Assembly (NCBI RefSeq): GCF_014621775.1
Contig: NZ_CP061204.1
Span: 2,376,501-2,440,500 of the forward strand
Direction of reading: 5' to 3'
DNA: 64,000 nt
Source: Stenotrophomonas sp. 169
GTDB taxonomy: Bacteria; Pseudomonadota; Gammaproteobacteria; Xanthomonadales; Xanthomonadaceae
Part shown: positions 19,517 through 28,186 of the stretch, one piece after another
How positions within the stretch are numbered: position 1 is the stretch's first letter
Layout: the number at the start of each line of letters is the position of its first letter
Program-made: the position numbers and the translations under genes
Notes under the pieces: model-generated
Seen by the model: the letters and a program-made list of their open reading frames with translations, nothing else
Database searches by the model: none
Told to the model about the DNA's origin: nothing

Positions 19517-22068
19517 GCAGCCGCGGCCCGTGCGACGATCTGGCCGCTGGCGGACACCCCGCCACGCAGAACGACGCACTGGCCGCTCTGGACCATGCAC
19601 TCGCGCAGCCCCATCGGGCCGAGCATCACGCCCTGCTGCAGCAGGCACGCCACGCGCTGACCGAGTCCATGCAACACCGCCAGGACGCCGAGCAGCGCTA
19701 TGCCGCCCTGTTCGACGCGGTGCCCGACCCGGTCAGCATCCTCAGCTCGGCCGGGGTGGTGCTGGACCTCAACCGTGCCGGCGTGCGTGCTTACGGCCGT
19801 CCGCGCGAGGCGATCATCGGCCAGCCCATCGAACTGTTGAACCCCGACCTGCCCAGTGACCACCTCGAACCGGTGTGGGCCGCCTTCCAACGCGGCGATA
19901 CCTATGTCATCGAAGTCACCAACATGCGTGGTGACGGCAGCCGGTTTCCCGTCGAAGTGCACTCGGCCGGCTTCGAACTGCAGGGCGCGCCGTGCATCGT
20001 AGCCGTAGCCCGTGACCTGAGCGGGCGCTGGCAGGCCGAGTCGCGCTATCGCCTGCTGATGGAGTCGATCGACAAGGGCGTGATCCTCTTCGACCGGGAA
20101 CTGCACGTCGTGTCGGCCAATCCGGCGGCGCACCGCATCCTCGGCACGGCCGGTACCGGTGCCAGCCTGCAGACCCTGCTCGATCCGCAGGACTGGATCG
20201 TGGTCGACGAACATGGCCACCTGCTCAGTCGTGAGCACTGGCCGGCGAACCGGTGCTTCCAGGCCGGTCGGGTCATCCGCAGCACCATCATCGGCCTGTA
20301 CCACCGCCCGCGTGGCCGGATGTTGTGGCTGTCGATGACCAACGTACCTGTGTTCGGCAATGGCCGGGACCACGCCGATCATGTGTTCGCGATGTTCAGC
20401 GACATCACCGAGCTGAAGCGCAACAACGCCCTGTTCGACCGTGCGCAATCGCTGGCCCACATCGGCGGATGGGAGTGGGACCGTGGGCTGGCACGGTTGT
20501 ACCTGACCGAAGAGGCGCGCCGCATCCTCGGCCAGGACCTGCCGATGGACGACATGCCCGACCTGATGGACTGCCTGCGCAACGAAGATCGACTGGCCCT
20601 GCAGCAGGCGCTGGCGAACTCGGTGGACGCCCGCAGCGGCTTCACGCTGGAACTGCGCGGCCAGCGCGCGGATGGGCACAGCTTCTGGATCCGGATGATC
20701 GGCGAGGTATCCGAGGGCGATGTCGAGGCCGCGCGCATCGCCGGCACCGTGCAGGACATCACCGAGCGCAAGCAGGCCGAAGAGACGTTGCGCATCCAGG
20801 CCCGGACCGACCCGCTGACCGGCATCATGAACCGCGACGCCGTGCTCAGCGACCTCGGCGTGCGCCTGGCCAACCCGACCCACTGCAAGGCCGCGGTGCT
20901 GTACATCGACCTGGACCGCTTCAAGACCGTCAACGACCTGCTGGGCCACAACGCCGGTGACGAACTGCTGGTGGAAGCCACACGCCGCATCGGCGGCGCC
21001 ATCGGCACCGAGGGCCTGCTTGCGCGCTTCGGCGGTGACGAGTTCCTTGTGGTCTGTGATACCCGCGACCAGGCCGACCAACCCGAGCAGTTGGCCGAGC
21101 GCATCACCGCCGCGTTCGTGCCGCCCTTCGTGTTCGGCAACGATGAGTTCGTCGTGACCGCGAGCATCGGCATCGCCTGCGCACCGCGCGACGGCGTACG
21201 TCCGCAGCAGCTCATCCAGAATGCCGACACCGCGATGTATGACTGCAAGCGACGCACGCGCAACGGCTGGCAGGTGTTTTCGCCCGAACTGGCACAGCGC
21301 CAGAACGACCGCCTGCAGATCGAAAGCCGCCTGCATCGCGCCCTTGAAGGCGACGAGTTCCGCCTGGTGTACCAGCCGCAGGTCAACCTGCGCACCGGCG
21401 AGGTGATCGCCGCCGAGGCGCTGATCCGTTGGCAGAACGAACAGTTGGGCGAAATGCGGCCGGACCTGTTCATCGCCCATGCCGAGAGCACCGGCGACAT
21501 CGTGCGCATCGGCCAATGGGCACTGCGCGAGGCCTGCCGCCAGGTGCGGGAGTGGCAGAACCAGGGGCTGGGTCTGGTACGCGTGGCGGTGAACGTGTCC
21601 TATCGCCAGTTCACCGGCGATGACCTGGCACTGAAGGTGCGCCAGGCACTGGATGAGTTCCATCTGCCGGGTACCGCGCTGGAACTGGAGTTTACCGAGC
21701 GCGTACTGATCGAGGATGCGCCGGACACCCTGCGCACCTTCGCCCGCCTGCGCGAGATGGGGGTGATGCTGGCCATCGACGATTTCGGCGAAGGCTACAG
21801 CGCCCTCAACTACCTGCGCCGGCTACCCATCGACGGGCTGAAGCTGAGCCAGCTGTTCACCGAAGGCGTCCCCGGTGACCGCTCCGACACCGCGATCTGC
21901 GAAGCCGTCTGCGGAATCGCCCGCAGCCTCGGGCTCGGCGTTGTCGCCGAAGGCATCGAATCCGAAGCCCAGCGCCGCTACCTGATCGGACTGGGCGTCA
22001 ACGTCGGCCAAGGTTTCCTGTTCGCCCCCGGCCTCACCCCCGAAGAATTCGTGCGCAAACTACGGTAG
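19513..22068 (+). CDS. PAS-PAS-PAS-GGDEF-EAL cyclic-di-GMP protein
   Basis: An 851-residue soluble signalling protein; no membrane helix is visible. After a helical lead come three PAS-type sensor domains (about residues 60-170, 180-300 and 310-425), the last ending in the PAC motif GTVQDITERKQAEETL. The GGDEF domain (about 425-590) has an intact ARFGGDEFLVV; the inhibitory-site position reads GTEG in place of RxxD, so product feedback is probably lost. The EAL domain (about 600-851) keeps EALIRW, FTERVLIED, IDDFGEGYS, VVAEGIES and a late Gln, so phosphodiesterase activity is plausible. The start overlaps the HMG-CoA lyase stop (ATGA). The stop TAG is part of the GTAG repeat that follows. Confidence 0.92.
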   Translation: MSSRGPCDDLAAGGHPATQNDALAALDHALAQPHRAEHHALLQQARHALTESMQHRQDAEQRYAALFDAVPDPVSILSSAGVVLDLNRAGVRAYGRPREAIIGQPIELLNPDLPSDHLEPVWAAFQRGDTYVIEVTNMRGDGSRFPVEVHSAGFELQGAPCIVAVARDLSGRWQAESRYRLLMESIDKGVILFDRELHVVSANPAAHRILGTAGTGASLQTLLDPQDWIVVDEHGHLLSREHWPANRCFQAGRVIRSTIIGLYHRPRGRMLWLSMTNVPVFGNGRDHADHVFAMFSDITELKRNNALFDRAQSLAHIGGWEWDRGLARLYLTEEARRILGQDLPMDDMPDLMDCLRNEDRLALQQALANSVDARSGFTLELRGQRADGHSFWIRMIGEVSEGDVEAARIAGTVQDITERKQAEETLRIQARTDPLTGIMNRDAVLSDLGVRLANPTHCKAAVLYIDLDRFKTVNDLLGHNAGDELLVEATRRIGGAIGTEGLLARFGGDEFLVVCDTRDQADQPEQLAERITAAFVPPFVFGNDEFVVTASIGIACAPRDGVRPQQLIQNADTAMYDCKRRTRNGWQVFSPELAQRQNDRLQIESRLHRALEGDEFRLVYQPQVNLRTGEVIAAEALIRWQNEQLGEMRPDLFIAHAESTGDIVRIGQWALREACRQVREWQNQGLGLVRVAVNVSYRQFTGDDLALKVRQALDEFHLPGTALELEFTERVLIEDAPDTLRTFARLREMGVMLAIDDFGEGYSALNYLRRLPIDGLKLSQLFTEGVPGDRSDTAICEAVCGIARSLGLGVVAEGIESEAQRRYLIGLGVNVGQGFLFAPGLTPEEFVRKLR

Positions 22069-22087
22069 CGCCGAGCCATGCTCGGCG
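22065..22087 (+). repeat. GTAG-type REP supplying a stop codon
   Basis: GTAGCGCCGAGC, CAT, GCTCGGCG. The TAG of its terminal GTAG (22066-22068) is the stop codon of the PAS-GGDEF-EAL gene. Confidence 0.8.
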
Positions 22088-22137
22088 GCTCTATGCCTCA
22101 TGTCCCACCCCACTATTTCCCCTCCCCTGACGCATCC

Positions 22138-22160
22138 CGCCGACCATGGGTCGGCGCTAC
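22138..22160 (-). repeat. GTAG-type REP, reverse orientation
   Basis: CGCCGACC, ATG, GGTCGGCG, CTAC: opposite orientation to the copy at 22065, fifty bases away. The pair resembles a dimeric REP unit. Confidence 0.7.
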
Positions 22161-22216
22161 CGCTGTGCGCACGCCCGACGATTTCATGGCCACCGTGGAC
22201 CGGTCGAAGGTGGGGT

Positions 22217-22316
22217 GGGGCGGGGTGGGCTGGCGGGGGTGTTGAGCGCCATGGATGGCGCGAAACAAGGCACGCAGGAGCGGCTCCTGCCGTCCCCCGC
22301 CAGCCCACCCCGCCCC
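22217..22316. repeat. Large structured element: 23-bp perfect inverted repeat enclosing two hairpins
   Basis: The 386-bp gap between the EAL gene and the SDR gene holds no ORF I can support. It does hold a perfect 23-bp inverted repeat (22217-22239 with 22294-22316, G-run/C-run rich). Inside are two perfect 7-bp hairpins: GCGCCAT/ATGGCGC at 22246-22261 and GCAGGAG/CTCCTGC at 22274-22290 with loop CGG. The outer stem extends a few more bases with mismatches. The whole would fold as a cloverleaf-like RNA or cruciform. It could be a composite REP/MITE, a terminator or a structured RNA; the sequence alone does not decide. Confidence 0.7.
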
Positions 22317-22418
22317 GCCCAACAGGACGCCCTGCCGCTTCGGCTGTTGCTGTTGCCTTTGCTTCGGCCGCGCCGCAGGCGCAACGCACTGCACAACAGC
22401 CCTGCCCCCACCATCCGC

Positions 22419-22424
22419 TAGAAT
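22419..22424 (+). promoter_or_regulatory. Candidate -10 element (TAGAAT)
   Basis: TAGAAT lies 31 bases before the ATG of the SDR gene at 22455. No convincing -35 hexamer is visible, which is common in GC-rich xanthomonad promoters. Confidence 0.35.
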
Positions 22425-22454
22425 CGCGGGCTCTTGAACCTGCAGGACCGCGCA

Positions 22455-23225
22455 ATGCAGTTGAGCAACGTACGTGCCGTCATCACCGGCGGTGTCTCCG
22501 GCCTGGGCCTTGCCGTGGCCGAACATCTGGTGGGCCAGGGCGCGAAGGTCGTCCTGTTCGACCTCAATGACAACAAGGGCGCCGCCGCCGTCGCCGCGCT
22601 CGGCGACGAAAACGCCCACTACCTGCAGGTCAACGTCAGCGACGAAGCGGCCGTCACCCAAGCCATCGAACAGGCCCACACCTTCCTCGGCGGCCTCAAC
22701 GTCGCAGTGAACTGCGCCGGCATCCTCGGCGCCGGCCGCGTGCTCGGCAAGGAAGGCCCGATGCCGCTGGCCGGCTTCCAGGGCACGGTGATGGTCAACC
22801 TGGTCGGCAGCTTCAACGTCGCCAAGGCCGCCGCCAACCGCATGCAGCACAACGAGGCCGGCGTCGACGGCGAGCGCGGGGCGATCATCAACACCGCCAG
22901 CATCGCCGCCTACGAAGGCCAGATCGGCCAGGCCGCCTACGCGGCCTCCAAGGGCGGCGTCGTCTCGATGACCCTGCCGATGGCACGCGAACTCTCGCGC
23001 TTCGGCATCCGGGTCAACACGATTGCGCCGGGTGTCTTCTGGACCCCGATGGTGGATGGCATGCCGCCCGCCGTGCAGGAATCGCTGGCCGCGTCGATCC
23101 CGTTCCCTTCGCGCCTGGGCAAACCGGAAGACTTTGCCAGCCTGGTCGCTTACATTCTGGGAAACACCTATCTCAACGGCGAGACCATCCGCCTGGACGG
23201 CGCCACCCGGCTCGGTCCGAAGTGA
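22455..23225 (+). CDS. SDR dehydrogenase, 3-hydroxyacyl-CoA dehydrogenase type 2-like
   Basis: A 256-residue short-chain dehydrogenase. I start at [13 protein letters not shown] (22455), with AGGA eight bases upstream, and not at an ATG seven codons earlier. The cofactor motif is [17 protein letters not shown], the acidic residue after beta-2 (FDLND) favours NAD, NCAGI follows, and the catalytic residues are Ser in [10 protein letters not shown] and YAASK. The whole chain resembles HSD17B10-type enzymes (2-methyl-3-hydroxybutyryl-CoA or 3-hydroxyacyl-CoA dehydrogenase), as in isoleucine or fatty-acid breakdown. It stands alone, followed by a GGGCGCC/GGCGCCC hairpin before efpL. Confidence 0.85.
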   Translation: MQLSNVRAVITGGVSGLGLAVAEHLVGQGAKVVLFDLNDNKGAAAVAALGDENAHYLQVNVSDEAAVTQAIEQAHTFLGGLNVAVNCAGILGAGRVLGKEGPMPLAGFQGTVMVNLVGSFNVAKAAANRMQHNEAGVDGERGAIINTASIAAYEGQIGQAAYAASKGGVVSMTLPMARELSRFGIRVNTIAPGVFWTPMVDGMPPAVQESLAASIPFPSRLGKPEDFASLVAYILGNTYLNGETIRLDGATRLGPK

Positions 23226-23232
23226 TTCCCCC

Positions 23233-23251
23233 GGGCGCCGGGACGGCGCCC
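23233..23251 (+). terminator. GC hairpin between the SDR gene and efpL
   Basis: GGGCGCC (23233-23239), loop GGGAC, GGCGCCC (23245-23251). A C-rich tract, not a T-run, follows, so it is a weak or factor-dependent terminator at best. It ends 26 bases before efpL. Confidence 0.4.
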
Positions 23252-23277
23252 TACCCCCCCAATCAAGCCATACGATC

Positions 23278-23844
23278 ATGAAAGCCAGCGATATCAAGAA
23301 GGGCAACGTCGTCGAATACAACAACGGCGTGTACCAGATCCGCGACATCGAGCGCAGCTCGCCGCAGGGACGCGGCGGCAACGTCCGCTTCCGCTTCATC
23401 ATGTACAGCGTGCCGGGCGGCAACAAGCTCGATGCCAGCTTCGATTCCGACGACAACCTGCCGGAAGTCGAACTGCTGCGCCGGCTGTCCACGTACTCGT
23501 ACAAGGACGGCGACGCCTTCGTGTTCATGGATGACGAGGACTACACCCCCTACACCCTGGATGCGGACGTGATCGGCGACGACGCCGGCTACATCACCGA
23601 TGGCGTTACCGGCATCTATGTACAGGTGATCGACGACCAGCCGGTGGCCATCCAACTGCCCACCAGCGTCGTACTGGAAGTGATCGAGACCCCGCCGGAA
23701 ATGAAGGGCGGCACCGCCACCAAGCGCCCGAAGCCGGCCAAGCTGAGCACCGGCCTGGAGATCATGGTGCCGGAGTACATCGCCAACGGCGAACGCGTGC
23801 TGGTCAACACCGCAACCGGTGAATTCGGCGGTCGCGCCGACTGA
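23278..23844 (+). CDS. efpL: Elongation factor P-like protein EfpL (YeiP)
   Basis: A 188-residue EF-P paralogue that binds ribosomes stalled at difficult peptide motifs. The N-terminal KOW-like domain carries the tip loop SSPQGRGG with an Arg at residue 32, as in the EfpL subfamily, where this Arg is not modified like the EF-P lysine. Further subfamily signatures are [24 protein letters not shown] and the C-terminal GRAD. The ATG at 23278 is the only start that gives the family length; the longer open frame upstream overlaps the SDR gene and is not coding. Confidence 0.95.
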   Translation: MKASDIKKGNVVEYNNGVYQIRDIERSSPQGRGGNVRFRFIMYSVPGGNKLDASFDSDDNLPEVELLRRLSTYSYKDGDAFVFMDDEDYTPYTLDADVIGDDAGYITDGVTGIYVQVIDDQPVAIQLPTSVVLEVIETPPEMKGGTATKRPKPAKLSTGLEIMVPEYIANGERVLVNTATGEFGGRAD

Positions 23845-23854
23845 GTGTGGCGGG

Positions 23855-23929
23855 CGCGCCGAGCCATGCTCGGCGCAAACCTTCCGACCTCGTCACCAGG
23901 CAGCCGCGCCGACCTTGGGCCGGCGCTAC
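23855..23929. repeat. Pair of degenerate GTAG-type REPs
   Basis: A palindrome GCGCCGAGC, CAT, GCTCGGCGC (23855-23875) that has lost its GTAG end, and a reverse copy ending CTAC (23907-23929, GCCGACCTTGGGCCGGCGCTAC). They lie between the convergent efpL and lipoprotein genes. Confidence 0.6.
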
Positions 23930-23934
23930 CGCGC

Positions 23935-24390
23935 CTACGGCGCGCTGAAGCTCCCACACCCGTGCAACTGGCGCGCTCCCACCGTCAGCATCGCCTTGGC
24001 GTCGAACGAATCGCCGCTCATGGTGTCCTGGCAGGGTACGCGCTCGATGCTCAACTTCACCGGCGTGCCATCCGTCGCGGTACCCGCCCACCCGTCGGCA
24101 CCCTGCGTGGGTGCCGCCACGTCGTACGTCGTCTGGCCATGATCCACCTCGACGCGCAGGCCGACATGGCCGTCTGTGCCGACCTGGGCCAGCCAACCGG
24201 GCTCGTTGCCGGTTGCACGAAAGGCCTGCGGTGCGGTGCCGCTGGCGGTATCCGCTGAAGCGGGTGATGCCACGGGCGCGGCGGCGGGCTGCACCACGGC
24301 AGCGGGCGCGGCCGGCTCATTACCGGACTGGCAGGCGACCGCCAAGGCCACTACGGCAAGCGTGGGCAACAAAAAAAGAGAGGGGCGCAT
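23935..24390 (-). CDS. Predicted lipoprotein (COG3650-like)
   Basis: A 151-residue protein with a clear lipobox: LLPTLAVVALAVACQSG, Cys at residue 20. The start at 24390 has an excellent AAGGAG site seven bases upstream. After an Ala/Pro linker the mature domain begins FRATGNEPGWLAQVG and ends with a Cys pair (VPCQDTMSG and LHGCGSF). GNEPGW is the signature of a widespread envelope domain annotated as COG3650, often next to META/HslJ-type modules. The function is unknown; envelope location is well supported. Confidence 0.8.
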   Translation of the reverse strand: MRPSLFLLPTLAVVALAVACQSGNEPAAPAAVVQPAAAPVASPASADTASGTAPQAFRATGNEPGWLAQVGTDGHVGLRVEVDHGQTTYDVAAPTQGADGWAGTATDGTPVKLSIERVPCQDTMSGDSFDAKAMLTVGARQLHGCGSFSAP

Positions 24391-24439
24391 GTAAGCTCCT
24401 TGTGTTATAGCTACACACAGGACGCTAACATCCGCACCG

Positions 24440-26251
24440 TCAACGCAAGGGCAATGCCGCGTCCTGCGGTTCAGCCGGCAGCATCGGCACCGCCGCCAGA
24501 TCACGCAGCCGCGCGCGCAGCGACACCAGGTTCGTTTCCAGCGTATCGAGCTCGGCGCGCTGTGCGTCCGGCAACTGCCTGCGCATCTGCGTGCGCAGCA
24601 GTTTCCAGGCGTCAGGTGCGTTTGCGGCGATGTCGTGCAGCGTCGGCTGCAACGCCGTGAGCTCTGCGGCCTGCGGCAGGCCATAGCCGTTTCCGGTCAG
24701 CAAGCCCGCCGGTCGCAGCCACTGGCCCGATTCCTCCAACAGCGTCTGCAACTGGCGCGCGCCCTCGCTGTCCGGCTGTTTCAGCAGCGCGTGTTTCAGT
24801 TGATCGCGCGCCCGCAGTTCAGCACGCGCGAAGGCTGCCTGCTCCAGCAGCAGCAGGCCCGCCGTGGCCCGCAGGCCGCCACGCTGCAGCCACGGCGTAC
24901 GCTGATCCGCATCAAGGTCGATCCACGCCCGTGCGTCGCGCGCGGGCAGATTCACCTCCGCGCGGGCGGCAGCAAACAAGGTCGCGAAGTAGCGGTCACT
25001 GGACGGGAAGTAGTAGCCGTCACGGATCGCCGCCGCCTGATCGTCCAGCACCGTTTCATCCAGCCGGCCCAGCCGATCCAATCGGCGACGCAGGCCGCGC
25101 GGACTGATCCGCTCGATGCCCGGTTCCTGCAGCGCAGGCACGCCGGCCTGCAGCAGCTTGGCGGTCTCGACCGCGCAGTTGTTGCTGATGAAGTAGTAGC
25201 GACCGTCATAGCCCCAGTGCACCTGCGCGGTACGCTCGAGCAGGCCGCTGATCTCCGCCGGCGAAAGCTGCAACGGGATCGATGCGAGCCCGCGCAGCTC
25301 GACCTTGGTGTATTCGTCGACCACCTGCTGCAGCGGCAGCACGAACAGACGTGACGGATAACCGCCGGTCAATCCGCGCCAGCTGGACAGTTCCACGTCT
25401 CCCACGAAGGCGCGGAAAGACAGGACACGGTGCTGGTCCAGGTCCAGCCGGCAGTCGGGCCCCGGCGCCCTGCCTTCGCGGCAGATCACCAAGCGCAGCA
25501 TGCTGTGCCCCCAGCGGCTCATCGGCACGCGGCCGCCTTCGGCGAACAGGTAATCCACTGCGTACACGCGGGCCGGATCCAGCTGCATCAAGGCGACAGC
25601 ACCCTCCTCTTCGCTGGCCTGCACCAGCGGCAGCGTGGAAGCGCAGGGCGTCGCCTGCAGCGGCGCCGCACCGAAGGTCGTACTGAACCACGCAGCCAAT
25701 GCCGGACGCCGGCAGGCAAACTCCGCATCCAGCAGCCAGTGTTCGGCATTGACGGCCAGATACTCCGCCGCACTCTGCCGCTCGTAGGCATCCGGATTTC
25801 GATCGGTGAAGTGGTTGGCCCCTCGGCCGAGCTTCCACACCCGGCGCTGCCATCCGGCGAGCTCACGCAGGCGCGGGCTGCGCGACCAGCCGCCACCGGC
25901 AGACCGGTCGGCGACGTGCATCAGTTCGTGGATCAACGTGGATCGCAGGGCATCTGCCGCCGCGGGGTCACTGCCGGTGAGCATGCGGCGCGGAAGCAGG
26001 ATCACGCCGGCAAGCGCCCGCCCGGCCACGTGGGCAGGCAACGTGTCGGAAACGCGCAACGGCACGTCCACCGGCAGTGCGGCCAGCAGCCCGGCCGGCA
26101 GACGGGGCACGACATCGGCTATCGCCTGGTCCAGGCGCGCACGTTCTTCGACGCGCAGGCCTGCATCGGTCGGCGTCAGCTGAACCGCCTGAACGGCGGA
26201 CGACAGGCACAACAGCCCCCACGCCAACCACGCGCGGGGACGGGCCCGCAT
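24440..26251 (-). CDS. DUF4105 protein with N-terminal zincin-like domain
   Basis: A 603-residue exported protein (signal MRARPRAWLAWGLLCLSSAVQA). About residues 30-190 form a metalloprotease-like domain with TLIHELMHVADRSAG, the HExxH zinc motif. The DUF4105 (Lnb-like) domain follows, with VPMSRWGHSMLRLVIC and YYFISNNCAVETAKLLQAG; its conserved His and Asn-Cys suggest a papain/NlpC-like core. The C-terminal 150 residues are helical. In Pseudomonas and xanthomonads DUF4105 and DUF2388 genes occur side by side, as here: the ATG shares one base with the stop of the upstream DUF2388 gene (TGATG). The substrate is unknown; a cell-envelope peptide or lipid is possible. Confidence 0.82.
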   Translation of the reverse strand: MRARPRAWLAWGLLCLSSAVQAVQLTPTDAGLRVEERARLDQAIADVVPRLPAGLLAALPVDVPLRVSDTLPAHVAGRALAGVILLPRRMLTGSDPAAADALRSTLIHELMHVADRSAGGGWSRSPRLRELAGWQRRVWKLGRGANHFTDRNPDAYERQSAAEYLAVNAEHWLLDAEFACRRPALAAWFSTTFGAAPLQATPCASTLPLVQASEEEGAVALMQLDPARVYAVDYLFAEGGRVPMSRWGHSMLRLVICREGRAPGPDCRLDLDQHRVLSFRAFVGDVELSSWRGLTGGYPSRLFVLPLQQVVDEYTKVELRGLASIPLQLSPAEISGLLERTAQVHWGYDGRYYFISNNCAVETAKLLQAGVPALQEPGIERISPRGLRRRLDRLGRLDETVLDDQAAAIRDGYYFPSSDRYFATLFAAARAEVNLPARDARAWIDLDADQRTPWLQRGGLRATAGLLLLEQAAFARAELRARDQLKHALLKQPDSEGARQLQTLLEESGQWLRPAGLLTGNGYGLPQAAELTALQPTLHDIAANAPDAWKLLRTQMRRQLPDAQRAELDTLETNLVSLRARLRDLAAVPMLPAEPQDAALPLR

Positions 26252-26565
26252 CAGCGTGCGAGCAGGGACTGCGCCAGGGCCAGGTCGCTGCGCTCACGCG
26301 CGGCGGCATCGTGCTCGCGCAGATGTACCAGCGCAGCCTGCAGCCGTGCGCCGCGGATCTGGCCATCGCTGGCCACGAAAGCGGCTGCATCGTCGCGGGC
26401 CGCCACGACCACCTTGTCATCGCCGGAGCTGCTGCCCGACGAATTCGACGACGCGCCCGACGCCGAACCGGCCGACGTACCAGCAAAGCTGGAAGCACCC
26501 GCTGCCAGCGGCAGGACCAGCAGGGACAGCGCCAAGGGAACCAGCGGCGAAGGCAATCGGGTCAT
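26251..26565 (-). CDS. DUF2388 small exported protein
   Basis: A 104-residue protein: signal peptide to about residue 24, a Ser/Gly-rich stretch (SSFAGTSAGSASGASSNSSG) and a conserved end, KVVVAARDDAAAFVASDG followed by IRGARLQAALVHLRE. This RDDAAxFVASDGxIRGA pattern is the DUF2388 signature. It is translationally coupled to the DUF4105 gene. The function is unknown; conserved pairing suggests it serves the DUF4105 protein. Confidence 0.78.
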   Translation of the reverse strand: MTRLPSPLVPLALSLLVLPLAAGASSFAGTSAGSASGASSNSSGSSSGDDKVVVAARDDAAAFVASDGQIRGARLQAALVHLREHDAAARERSDLALAQSLLAR

Positions 26566-26626
26566 CGTCGGGTTACTCGTGAAGGGTGTGTGCAGAGCGT
26601 ACCCGACCCATCGCGCGAACGGCGCG

Positions 26627-28015
26627 TCACAGATCGAAGACCTTGCCGGGGTTCAGCCGCCCTTGCGGATCAAACGCGCGCTTGACCGCTTTCATCAGTG
26701 CGATCTCGGCCGGCCCGCGCGTGCTGTCCAGGTACTTCTTCTTGACCAGCCCGATACCGTGTTCGGCGGAGATACTGCCGTCGAAACGCGCAAGCACCTG
26801 CGCCAGCAACGTGGTGACGTGCTCGCACTGCTGCACGAATTCCGCGTCGCTGGTGCCTTCCGGCTTGAGCACGTTGATGTGCAGGTTGCCATCGCCGATG
26901 TGGCCGAACCACACCACCTCGAACTGCGGGTACGCCTCCCCGATCAGCGCCTGTGTTTCCGCAAGGAAAGCAGGCATCGCCGAGATGCGCACCGATACAT
27001 CGTTCTTGTAGGGCGTGTAACGCGCCACCGCCTCGGTGATGCCCTCGCGCAAGCGCCACAGCTGCGCCGCCTGCGCGTCGCTGGCACTGACCACGCCATC
27101 ACTGACCCAGCCATTGCCCATGCAATCCTCGAACGCAGCCATCGCGGCGGCTTCCTGCGCCTCGTCGCCAGCGGCGAACTCGGTCACCACGTAGAACGGA
27201 TGCACCTCGGCAAAGGGAGCTTGGGCACCATGTGCCAGCACGTGCCGGAGTGCCTTGTCGGTGAAGAATTCAAACGCCTGCAGCTGCAGCCGCGCGCGGA
27301 ACGCGGAGAACACCTGCATCAGCACGTCGAAGCTGGGCACCGCCAGCAGCATCACGTTGCTCGCCGGTGGCGGGTCGGTCAGCTTGACGGTCGCCTCGAC
27401 GATCACGCCAAGCGTGCCTTCCGAGCCGATCAGCAGCTGGCGGAAGTCGTAGCCGCTGGAGTTCTTGATCAGACCTTTGTTGAGTTCCAGCAGATCACCC
27501 TGCGCGGTCACTACCTTCAGCCCGGCGATCCACTCACGCGTGTTGCCGTAGCGGATCACCCGGATGCCGCCGGCATTGGTGGCGATGTTGCCGCCGATCG
27601 AACACGAACCGCGTGCAGCGAAATCCACCGGATAGATCAGCCCGTGCTCCAGCGCCGCGTTGTGCAGCGCCTCCAGCGGCATGCCCGCCTGCACCACCAG
27701 CGTGCGATCCACCGCATCGTAGTGCAGCGCCGCGTTCATCCGTTCCAGGCTCAGCACCAACTCGCCGTTGGCGGCGACCGCACCACCCGACAGCCCGGTG
27801 CGACCGCCGGATGGCACCACCGCGACGCCTTCGGCCGCACTCCAGCGCATCACCGCCTGCACCTCCTCGACACTGCCCGGCAAGGCAATGGCCAGCGGCG
27901 CCGGCGTCCAGCGCCGTGTCCAGTCGCGGCCGTAATGCTCCAGGTCGGCAGCATCGGTCTTCAACCGCAGTCCGGGAACGGCCTGCAGCAGGGAAGCAAG
28001 GCGGGAATCGGTCAT
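26627..28015 (-). CDS. D-2-hydroxyglutarate dehydrogenase (FAD-linked)
   Basis: A 462-residue FAD-binding oxidoreductase (VAO/GlcD type). I start at MTDSRLASLL (28015), with GGA upstream. FAD-binding motifs are VVPSGGRTGLSGGAV and CSIGGNIATNAGGIRV; the C-terminal metal and substrate site has WFGHIGDGNLHINV and SAEHGIGLVKK, ending RLNPGKVFDL. The key clue is its neighbour: it is divergent from serA, and in Pseudomonas D2HGDH removes the D-2-hydroxyglutarate made by SerA while it uses 2-oxoglutarate as hydride acceptor. D-lactate or glycolate dehydrogenase is a less likely alternative. Confidence 0.85.
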   Translation of the reverse strand: MTDSRLASLLQAVPGLRLKTDAADLEHYGRDWTRRWTPAPLAIALPGSVEEVQAVMRWSAAEGVAVVPSGGRTGLSGGAVAANGELVLSLERMNAALHYDAVDRTLVVQAGMPLEALHNAALEHGLIYPVDFAARGSCSIGGNIATNAGGIRVIRYGNTREWIAGLKVVTAQGDLLELNKGLIKNSSGYDFRQLLIGSEGTLGVIVEATVKLTDPPPASNVMLLAVPSFDVLMQVFSAFRARLQLQAFEFFTDKALRHVLAHGAQAPFAEVHPFYVVTEFAAGDEAQEAAAMAAFEDCMGNGWVSDGVVSASDAQAAQLWRLREGITEAVARYTPYKNDVSVRISAMPAFLAETQALIGEAYPQFEVVWFGHIGDGNLHINVLKPEGTSDAEFVQQCEHVTTLLAQVLARFDGSISAEHGIGLVKKKYLDSTRGPAEIALMKAVKRAFDPQGRLNPGKVFDL

Positions 28016-28186
28016 GTCAGTCCAGCGCGGCGCACGAATAGCACGCAAGCGTGCCAGCGGTCGCGTCCAGCGTCCAGCCCCGCTGGAGCTATCGATTGGC
28101 TACGGATGCAACCATTTCCGCAGCGCACCATCGCCTTCGCCATCTGGCATAGTGGACAGCCCTTGCCCCACTGGCCGTGCCGTCCC

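Noticed and set aside
23023..23277. N-terminal extension of efpL
   Set aside because: It overlaps the SDR gene in another frame; EfpL has the correct family length from 23278.
25430..28186. Long open frame joined in frame to serA
   Set aside because: Upstream of 28187 it is antisense to the DUF4105, DUF2388 and D2HGDH genes; only the SerA part has conserved motifs.
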